From contig JAEEKU010000086.1 of the NCBI GenBank assembly GCA_016282555.1, forward strand, positions 1-18,847: a DNA stretch of 18,847 bases. The letters are read 5' to 3'. This document shows positions 13,376-18,847 of the stretch, piece by piece (position 1 is the stretch's first letter; every line of letters begins with the position of its first letter). Below the pieces are notes generated by a model. The model had not been told where the DNA came from, ran no database searches, and saw nothing but the letters and a program-made list of their open reading frames with translations. A program made the position numbers and the translations under genes. The DNA comes from Methanomassiliicoccaceae archaeon (lineage in GTDB: Archaea; Thermoplasmatota; Thermoplasmata; Methanomassiliicoccales; Methanomethylophilaceae).

Positions 13376-14143
13376 TCAGAACCCCGAGTCTCTGATCGTT
13401 TTCAGAAGTATTCCGGTCAGTTCGGGACACGAACCGATCTCCGGAAGCATCTCTATGTGCACCGTTCTGCCGCCGGCGGAAACCGTGCCGGAGGTCTGGA
13501 ATTCCTTCAGCCCGAGCTTCGGAGGGATGTCCTGTCTGGAGTGCTTGTTGGGGGAAATGAACATCGGGAGAACGGCTATCTTGTCTTTTCTCGATGCCAG
13601 TTCTTCAGTCATCATTTCCACCGTGGGCTCGTCGAACTCGTTGCTTCCGCAGAGGGTATCGTAGCCTTCGGCAGAAAGAGCGTCCGCGAACGGTCTGACC
13701 ATGGCGAGATTCCTTCCGTCTCTGGAACCGTGGCCGACCAGCATTATCCCGGTATCAGTTCCGGCCTTCTCTTTCACCATTTTCACTACAGCCTTTTTCA
13801 GCGCTTCCTGTTCGGTTATGAACAATTTAGCGATGTAAACCTCGGTCTTTTTTCCTGAAAGATCTATAGTCCCGCGGCGGGTCTCCGTGTCGGCGCCGAA
13901 TCTTTCCAGCGTTCCGCCGTCGGTGGTGGCGCTCGGAGCGAAATAGAACGGCACGATCACCAGCGCGTCCGGATTTTCTCCGGCGACTTCCTCGAGGACT
14001 TCGTCGACGGAGGGCTCTCCCCTGCGGGAGTATGCGGTATAAACTTCCATTCCCAGCAGTTCGGTGAGTCTGTCGGACTGGAATTCGGCGGAATCGAAAA
14101 CCGGGCTGGTTCCGTACGCTTCTAAAATGACCGAATATTTCAT
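13376..14143 (-). CDS. cbiX: Two-domain CbiX/CfbA-like sirohydrochlorin chelatase
   Basis: The CbiX family inserts Co2+ (cobalamin) or Ni2+ (coenzyme F430, as CfbA) into sirohydrochlorin without ATP. This protein has 255 residues, twice the 120-140 of the single-domain archaeal form. The C-terminal half has both metal-site motifs: LVGHGSRDGRNL (His138) and LPMFISPNKHSRQDIP (His201), followed by EMLPEIGSCPEL. The N-terminal half repeats the fold but is altered: LEAYGTSP stands where GHGS is expected, and VPFYFAPSATTDGG where the second His should be, so only one active site is expected. The start ATG follows a short leader from the palindromic TATA element at 14188-14195. It sits in the same cluster as cobQ, favouring the cobalt branch, but nickel cannot be excluded. 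Confidence 0.85.
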   Translation of the reverse strand: MKYSVILEAYGTSPVFDSAEFQSDRLTELLGMEVYTAYSRRGEPSVDEVLEEVAGENPDALVIVPFYFAPSATTDGGTLERFGADTETRRGTIDLSGKKTEVYIAKLFITEQEALKKAVVKMVKEKAGTDTGIMLVGHGSRDGRNLAMVRPFADALSAEGYDTLCGSNEFDEPTVEMMTEELASRKDKIAVLPMFISPNKHSRQDIPPKLGLKEFQTSGTVSAGGRTVHIEMLPEIGSCPELTGILLKTIRDSGF

Positions 14144-14187
14144 ATCAGGCGTTATACGATAGATCCAGATAATCTTTGGGAACAGTA

Positions 14188-14195
14188 ATTATAAT
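14188..14195. promoter_or_regulatory. Palindromic TATA element shared by divergent genes
   Basis: ATTATAAT is its own reverse complement. Rightward its centre is 28 nt before the ATG at 14220 (leaderless); leftward it is about 48 nt before the CbiX-like ATG (short leader). It is the only TATA candidate at a sensible distance for either gene. Confidence 0.55.
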
Positions 14196-14219
14196 GTGTG
14201 TCCGGGATATCCGCGGATC

Positions 14220-14561
14220 ATGGATCCTCTGAACGTTTACGAGCAGTTTTTCGAAGCAGAAGGAAGTTTCAACGGAGTCTCCCGCCGCGGAGTCAAAGTC
14301 GCTCTGACCGCCGAATCTCACGAAGGAAAGATAAAGTACGAAATCAGCGCGGCGTTCATTCCCCGCGAGGACTCCGAGGATTTCCGCGTTCCGTACGACG
14401 CGGTGTTCTCCGAAACCGTGTACGAAGCCCCCGGAAGGCGTTCCAGAAAGCGCGAGGAAGCGTTTCTTTCGGAGTTCCGTGCGAATACGGACAGGATGAT
14501 CTCCGGAAGCGGCGCGTCCGTATTCTGGGACAGGCCGCTGACCCAGCCCAGGCGCGCTTAA
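14220..14561 (+). CDS. Small hypothetical protein, 113 residues
   Basis: I do not recognise this protein. It starts MDPLNVYEQFFEAEG; residues about 18-60 alternate like beta strands (GVKVALTAES, KIKYEISAAFIP); a basic stretch GRRSRKREE lies at about 77-85, followed by a helix and a Pro/Arg-rich end (PLTQPRRA). No signal peptide, membrane segment, Cys cluster or known catalytic motif is visible, so it is probably cytoplasmic. ATG 14220 lies 28 nt after the palindromic TATA element and lacks a ribosome site, so leaderless expression is likely; the in-frame GTG at 14196 would fall on the TATA box. Codon use is like that of its neighbours, and a terminator follows, which supports a real gene. Confidence 0.7.
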   Translation: MDPLNVYEQFFEAEGSFNGVSRRGVKVALTAESHEGKIKYEISAAFIPREDSEDFRVPYDAVFSETVYEAPGRRSRKREEAFLSEFRANTDRMISGSGASVFWDRPLTQPRRA

Positions 14562-14569
14562 ATAAAAGA

Positions 14570-14588
14570 TCCCGGGGGTTCCCCGGGA
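14570..14588. terminator. Strong bidirectional hairpin terminator
   Basis: TCCCGGGG (14570-14577) and CCCCGGGA (14581-14588) form an 8-bp stem with a GTT loop. A-rich flanks (AATAAAAGA before, AAAACA after) give a T-run downstream for the leftward transcript and a weaker one rightward. It sits between two convergent stops. Confidence 0.75.
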
Positions 14589-14596
14589 AAACACGT

Positions 14597-16042
14597 TTAC
14601 TCAGAGGATATGCTCTTTTTCTGCACCATGTACCAGATGGGTATGAAACACATCAGTATCACGGCGCCCAGAATAGCGGCCAGAATGCTGTCTCCGGAAG
14701 CCACGTAGCTCCAGTAGACCAGACATACCAGCAGAACGATCTGGAGACAGCACATGATGATTCCGACGTAGGTGTAGAATCCGGGCGCTTTGAACGGTCT
14801 CGGAAGGTCCTTGAATTTCGGATCCCTTCTCGATTTCACGAATGCCGCGAGGGCGACGAAGTTGGCGATAGCGTAACCCATCGCGGAGGCGGAAAGAACC
14901 GTCATGACCGAGGTGTCGGCGCCGACCATCGGCAGCACGCAGAGGACGAACATCAGCATCACGTTGAAAACCGAAACGAAGAGCATCGCGTTGACCGGCA
15001 TCTTGTGGCTGTTCAGTTTTCCGAACCATCCCGGAAGGTTTCCTTCCATCGCCATGGAGTGCAGGGATCTGGAGGAGCCGAGGTATCCGGTCTGGATGAT
15101 CAGAATCATAGCGATGATGAGGACCACCAGCGCGATCAGTCCTCCGAAATCTCCGAAGGCCGCGATAGCTATGGGGTAGAGGGAGTGGTACCCGGCGTCT
15201 TCGACTCCGGACTGTCCGATCTCTCCGTACATGAGGAACGGGACCAGGAAATACAGTATGAGGCAGATGATTCCGCATCCGAACAGGGCTTTGGGCGTAT
15301 CCTTTCCGGGATCCTTGTATTCGGGGCCGTAGATAGCCGCGGTTTCCCAGGCGCACGAGGACCACTGTCCGAGTCCGAAGCATCCGAGGATCAGGATCAC
15401 CGAGAGAAGATCGGACTGGCCTGCGATGGGGAAGTTCCACGCGTCGGTTATGTTGGAGAATTCGAAGTTGCCGATATTTCCGAGAAGAATGATTACGATA
15501 GGCACGAGCGAGATCACGGCCAGCACGAGCGCGAGTTTTCCTCCGCCTTCAAGCCCGCGGCTTCCGAGAACGAACATTCCGGCGACCACGATTATGATAA
15601 CGAGCATGCTGAGTCCGAGATTCAGCATTCCGTCCGAGAGGTCCAGATCGAACATGACTCCGATGTATTCGACGATAAGGCCCGAGAATATGTAAACTAC
15701 GGGGGTCCATGCGAACCAGTAGCACCATGACGCGAACGCGCCGATGAATTTGCTTTTATCGATTTTTCCTTTCTGCGGATTTTCCGAGCGGAAAACGGTC
15801 TGCGCGCATCCGGGAATTCCGGTGGCCTGAGGGAATGTCGTTACCATTTCGGCGTATGCGATATTCTGGATAAATCCTTGGACGACACCCATGGTCCATG
15901 TGAAAATGCACAGGGCCCAGATCATCGATCCGACATCAAAAAGTCCGGGTAGAATCAGCAGGGGCACGCCTAGCGCTACGAACATCCCGTCTTTCCATGA
16001 TACGGAACGCGCAAGCTGACTCTGTTCGTTATTTTCTTCCAT
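14597..16042 (-). CDS. APC-superfamily amino-acid permease
   Basis: A 481-residue integral membrane protein with about twelve hydrophobic helices. It belongs to the amino acid-polyamine-organocation superfamily: N-terminal VSWKDGMFVALGVPLLILPG (the helix-1 Gly-rich segment), PQATGIPGCAQTVF, GQWSSCAWETAAIYGPEYKDPGKDTPKALFG (the conserved amphipathic loop near helix 6/7) and TGYLGSSRSLHSMAMEGNLPGWF. It should import an amino acid or amine by cation symport or exchange; the substrate cannot be read from the sequence. The ATG at 16042 follows GGAGATGA, a good ribosome site that lies partly in a hairpin. It is monocistronic: bounded by a divergent promoter and by the terminator at 14570-14588. Confidence 0.9.
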   Translation of the reverse strand: MEENNEQSQLARSVSWKDGMFVALGVPLLILPGLFDVGSMIWALCIFTWTMGVVQGFIQNIAYAEMVTTFPQATGIPGCAQTVFRSENPQKGKIDKSKFIGAFASWCYWFAWTPVVYIFSGLIVEYIGVMFDLDLSDGMLNLGLSMLVIIIVVAGMFVLGSRGLEGGGKLALVLAVISLVPIVIILLGNIGNFEFSNITDAWNFPIAGQSDLLSVILILGCFGLGQWSSCAWETAAIYGPEYKDPGKDTPKALFGCGIICLILYFLVPFLMYGEIGQSGVEDAGYHSLYPIAIAAFGDFGGLIALVVLIIAMILIIQTGYLGSSRSLHSMAMEGNLPGWFGKLNSHKMPVNAMLFVSVFNVMLMFVLCVLPMVGADTSVMTVLSASAMGYAIANFVALAAFVKSRRDPKFKDLPRPFKAPGFYTYVGIIMCCLQIVLLVCLVYWSYVASGDSILAAILGAVILMCFIPIWYMVQKKSISSE

Positions 16043-16050
16043 TAACTCAT

Positions 16051-16080
16051 CTCCGGTTATCTGAACGCTCTTATCCGGAG
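16051..16080 (-). promoter_or_regulatory. Leader hairpin covering the permease ribosome site
   Basis: On the minus strand CTCCGG (from 16080 down) pairs perfectly with CCGGAG (to 16051), with an 18-base loop. The GGAG of the ribosome site GGAGATGA is in the 3' arm, 8 bases before the ATG, so the fold would hide the site. Confidence 0.4.
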
Positions 16081-16151
16081 TTTTATTCCGATATCCCGTT
16101 ATTCCGGACCGTTACGCTCAGATCACTGCTGTTCAGTATATCTATAGGTTT

Positions 16152-16160
16152 CTATATAAA
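16152..16160 (-). promoter_or_regulatory. TATA box for the permease gene
   Basis: On the minus strand TTTATATAG, giving a predicted leader of roughly 85 nt that includes the hairpin at 16051-16080. This leader is long compared with the leaderless genes in the window. Confidence 0.5.
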
Positions 16161-16293
16161 ATTAGTTGATTGTCTTTAAATAACGACTGATAGGTAATCC
16201 GGGTAAATTTTTTTCAAAAAACCATCATATTTAAACTTATTTTTATTTACAGAAACTATTAAATACTTATCAAAAAGCCGGTTTCCGGGACCG

Positions 16294-16307
16294 TTTATAT
16301 TTTATTA
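16294..16307 (+). promoter_or_regulatory. TATA box for the repeat-protein gene
   Basis: TTTATATTTTATTA predicts a start of transcription near 16325 and a leader of about 36 nt that carries the ribosome site GGTGG (16352-16356). Confidence 0.55.
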
Positions 16308-16360
16308 TCCGACCGCCTTAGGAGTCTCAGCAGCCAGAATGGCGCCTTAAAGGTGGTTGA

Positions 16361-18847
16361 ATGAATTATAAGATAATAGCAGTGATTGCGGCTGTAGTCG
16401 TTGTCATCGCAGCTGCATGTGTTCTGCTGCTTTCCGGCGGAGGAACCGTGAACGAATTATCGGATTCCGATACCGGCGTAGAGATAAAGGGAGGAAATTT
16501 CCCGTCCGGAACCGAAGCGGACGTTTCCGTCCTGGCCGGAACCCAGAGGAGCGAAGCAGTTTCTCTTGCTCCTTCCGACGTGATAGATTACGGATCTGCG
16601 CTGGCCTACGACATCCGCGCCGAAAAAGGCGGAAAAACGGTCCAGCCCGACGGTTCGGTGACCGTCAAGGTTCCCGTTCCGTTTACCAGGGACGTTTCCG
16701 TTTATCATATCGTATTCGGAAAAGCCGTGAAGACGGCATCTTCCCTCGCGAACGGAATAGTTTCTTTCCAGACTTCCTCGTTTTCGGTGTTCGTGATAGG
16801 GACGAAACCCGTGTATTACGATCTCACTGTAAATTCTGAGAATCTTCAGTTCACGGTCAACGGCGGATCTCCGGTATCCGAATACAGCTCCAGACTCCAG
16901 AGCGGAACTTCCGTGACTCTGGTCTCCGTACCCTCGTCCGGATACGAGTTCTCGGGATATTATTCCGGAGAAAAGCTCCTTTCGGACAAGCCGTCCTATA
17001 CCTTCTCTCTCGACGGAAGCATGACGATTGTTGCCAGGGCCGAAGTGGAGAAGCACACGGTCAGAATAACCGGAAACAACTCGGTCCTGAATGTGAACGG
17101 CGCGGATTCCGGCAAGAATTTCGAGCAGAGATTCGAGATCGGAACCGAAATTACCGCGTACGCGGTCGCCGACAGCGGATACACCGTATCCGGGTGGAGC
17201 GGCCAGAAGACCTCGGGCACCCCCGTCTGCAAATTCACCGTTACCGGGGATATGAATCTTACCGTGAACACGGTCAAAGCCGTCAACAAGACCCATACGG
17301 TTTCCGTAACGGCTAAGCTGGAGGGAGATTCTTCGGCCGGATTCGGAGCGGTCTCCGCGTACGGAACGGTGATCGGAGAAAGCTACAGAGTCGTTCTCGA
17401 GGAGGGGCAGTCCGTCACTCTGACGGCCGTCCCGTCCGACGGATTCTATTTCGACAGCTGGAAGGCCGACGGTCTTTCCTACGCGTCCGGAGCGATTACG
17501 GTCAAAGTCGGTTCCGGAGATATGAACGTCGAATGCATTTTCAAGCCCGTTCCCTCGCACAGACTGACTGTGACGGCGGATTACGGCTCGGTCACCATCG
17601 ACGGGGAGGCCGTTTCGTACAAGGACGTGAAAGAGGGCAGCTCCGCCGTTCTCAGGATCGCCGTTCCCGAAGACAGGAAGTTCGTCGGATGGTTCATTGG
17701 CGGGAACTGCGTGTCCACAGATCCGGAGTACTCGGTTGTAATGGAAACCGAGGATATCGCGGTCGAAGCGAGAACCGGCAGCACGATTTTCACCCTGAGC
17801 GTCTCCGTCCGCAACGGTACCGTCTCCATAGACGGAGAAGACAAGGGAACGTCTTACACGGGAACTTACGTCGAAGGATCCAAAGTCGTCATGGAAGCTG
17901 TGCCCGATACGGGCTACGTGTTCAAAGAATGGGTCCTCGACGGCAAAACGTACACCTATCCCAGGCTGACGATCAACAACCTGTCCTCGGATGTCACCGC
18001 AGCCGCGGTCATGACCGATGCTCCGGACTGCACGGTGACCGTTTCGGCAGACGCCGGCACCTTGTACATCAACGGGGCCCGGGTTTCAGAAGCGGTCGTG
18101 AAGCAGGGAGAATCCGTGACCGTGAAGATCGACGTTCCCTCCGGACATGTGTTCAGAGGATGGATGGTGGATAACAGGGTCGTTTCGGTCAAAGAGGAAT
18201 TCACTTTCGATGTTCCCGGAGATATCGCCCTGACCGCGGTCGTGGAGAGCACCCTTCACACGCTGAACGTCAGAGCGGTCAACGGCGGGCTGATCATCAA
18301 CAACGAGAACATAGGATCGGAATACACAGTCAGCCTGTACACCGGCGAAAGCCTGATCGTCAACGCCGCGCCAGCTCCCGGAAACACGTTCTCCAGATGG
18401 GACGTCAACGGAAAACTGTACGGAAAGGAATACCAGACGATTGAGATCAAAATGGGATCCGAAGACATCCTGGCCGTCGCGTACATGGAGCCGATGGAAA
18501 ATGCCACGCTCATGGTTATCGCCAGAGGCGGCACGGTCGAAGTCAACGGCAGCAACGTCGGCTCCTCCTATTCCGCGAAAGCGTCTCCGGGAGACGAGTT
18601 TACGCTCGCGGCGATTCCCGATCCCGGGTACGATTTCAGCTACTGGCTTCTCGACGGCGTGCGCAGCGAGTTCCAGGTGATCAAGGTCACTATGGGAACC
18701 GAGCTCGTGAACGCCGAAGCCGTGATGTCCAAGAAACCGGTCCACATGCTGTCCGTTTCCATCGAACACGGATCGCTCTATCTGAACGACGTCCCCGCCG
18801 GCTCTTCGATCAGCAAGCAGATCGAGGACAAGGAAGTCGTGAGGATC
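16361..18847 (+). CDS. Large anchored surface protein with divergent InlB B-type repeats (partial, open at right edge)
   Basis: The frame opens at ATG 16361 (GGTGG ribosome site 4 bases ahead) and stays open for 829 codons to the window end. Residues 1-26 are a signal anchor: MNYKIIAVIAAVVVVIAAACVLLL, then Gly-rich SGGG. Residues about 30-150 are a beta domain ending in FQTSSFSVFVIG, a pattern often found before repeats in adhesins. From residue 153 there are eight full repeats of 76-88 residues and part of a ninth. Each has the plan 'T-V-x-V...G-x-V-x-I-x-G...Y...G-x-x-V-T-L-x-A-x-P-x-x-G-Y-x-F-x-x-W...G-D-x-x-V-x-A', the divergent InlB B-repeat type (Flg_new_2-like). Such repeats build extracellular stalks. 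The role is adhesion or cell-surface display, by inference. The C-terminus is not in the window. Confidence 0.88.
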   Translation, partial: MNYKIIAVIAAVVVVIAAACVLLLSGGGTVNELSDSDTGVEIKGGNFPSGTEADVSVLAGTQRSEAVSLAPSDVIDYGSALAYDIRAEKGGKTVQPDGSVTVKVPVPFTRDVSVYHIVFGKAVKTASSLANGIVSFQTSSFSVFVIGTKPVYYDLTVNSENLQFTVNGGSPVSEYSSRLQSGTSVTLVSVPSSGYEFSGYYSGEKLLSDKPSYTFSLDGSMTIVARAEVEKHTVRITGNNSVLNVNGADSGKNFEQRFEIGTEITAYAVADSGYTVSGWSGQKTSGTPVCKFTVTGDMNLTVNTVKAVNKTHTVSVTAKLEGDSSAGFGAVSAYGTVIGESYRVVLEEGQSVTLTAVPSDGFYFDSWKADGLSYASGAITVKVGSGDMNVECIFKPVPSHRLTVTADYGSVTIDGEAVSYKDVKEGSSAVLRIAVPEDRKFVGWFIGGNCVSTDPEYSVVMETEDIAVEARTGSTIFTLSVSVRNGTVSIDGEDKGTSYTGTYVEGSKVVMEAVPDTGYVFKEWVLDGKTYTYPRLTINNLSSDVTAAAVMTDAPDCTVTVSADAGTLYINGARVSEAVVKQGESVTVKIDVPSGHVFRGWMVDNRVVSVKEEFTFDVPGDIALTAVVESTLHTLNVRAVNGGLIINNENIGSEYTVSLYTGESLIVNAAPAPGNTFSRWDVNGKLYGKEYQTIEIKMGSEDILAVAYMEPMENATLMVIARGGTVEVNGSNVGSSYSAKASPGDEFTLAAIPDPGYDFSYWLLDGVRSEFQVIKVTMGTELVNAEAVMSKKPVHMLSVSIEHGSLYLNDVPAGSSISKQIEDKEVVRI
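16817..18847 (+). repeat. Protein-level tandem repeat array, eight complete units plus one partial
   Basis: Units begin at 16817, 17054, 17294, 17558, 17789, 18029, 18257, 18503 and 18743; spacings are 237, 240, 264, 231, 240, 228, 246 and 240 bases. The third unit is longest because of an insertion (SSAGFGAVSAYGTVIG). The units have diverged at the DNA level and are recognisable mainly as protein. Confidence 0.85.

Larger units (their letters stand above)
16043..16360. other. AT-rich divergent intergenic region
   Basis: About 320 bases without a supported gene. Bases 16130-16310 are much more AT-rich than the rest of the window (runs of T and A around 16207-16222 and 16225-16265). The region holds a leftward TATA box (16152-16160), a second leftward candidate near 16137-16147, a rightward TATA box (16294-16307) and the permease leader hairpin. 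The middle stretch (16165-16290) may carry regulator sites or simply be flexible promoter DNA; I see no clear repeat there. Confidence 0.5.

Overview
The window reads as chromosomal DNA of a methanogenic euryarchaeon, most likely of the order Methanomassiliicoccales (class Thermoplasmata). The sequence supports Archaea directly: a class V (archaeal) fructose-1,6-bisphosphatase, a short archaeal triosephosphate isomerase, an archaeal DnaG with a TOPRIM core, a LonB-type AAA+ ATPase, TATA boxes about 25-28 nt ahead of several start codons (leaderless mRNAs), and GGTGA/GAGG-type ribosome sites elsewhere. None of the 14 genes whose stop lies in the window ends in TAG (10 TGA, 4 TAA), as expected of a pyrrolysine user. 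The order-level call is inference. I saw no tRNA, rRNA, CRISPR array or transposon.

Layout. (a) 1-388: start of a leftward secreted protein with a cohesin-like domain. (b) 525-2340: gluconeogenic pair, FBP aldolase/phosphatase and triosephosphate isomerase, overlapping by 8 nt and preceded by interleaved inverted repeats. (c) 2414-6392: two tandem paralogous surface proteins, each with a signal peptide, lamin-tail-like domain, two intact phospholipase-D HKD motifs, a PKD domain and a C-terminal membrane anchor; then a RimI-like acetyltransferase (6397-6843) and a hairpin terminator. (d) 6872-9936, leftward: dnaG and, with a 1-nt stop/start overlap, a LonB-like AAA+ ATPase that lacks the protease and membrane segments and carries a zinc ribbon instead. 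(e) 10238-14143: a corrinoid cluster. Rightward are a cobyric acid synthase with an N-terminal Cys-rich domain and a half-size paralogue without the amidotransferase domain. Leftward are a two-domain CbiX-like chelatase, a small zinc-ribbon protein and a 63-residue beta-grasp protein ending in Gly-Gly. (f) 14220-14561: small orphan protein. (g) 14597-16042, leftward: amino-acid/polyamine-type (APC) permease with a structured leader. (h) 16361 to the right edge: a large anchored surface protein built of about 80-residue divergent InlB B-type repeats; it is open to the window end.

Functionally, the window mixes central carbon metabolism, RNA/DNA maintenance (DnaG plus an unusual AAA+ partner), corrinoid synthesis (corrinoids are central to methylotrophic methanogenesis) and a large cell-surface investment in three regions (a, c and h). 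The parts most likely to be undescribed are the zinc-ribbon, protease-less LonB relative coupled to dnaG; the full plus half CobQ pair with the Cys-rich fusion; and the tandem LTD-PLD-PKD surface enzymes.
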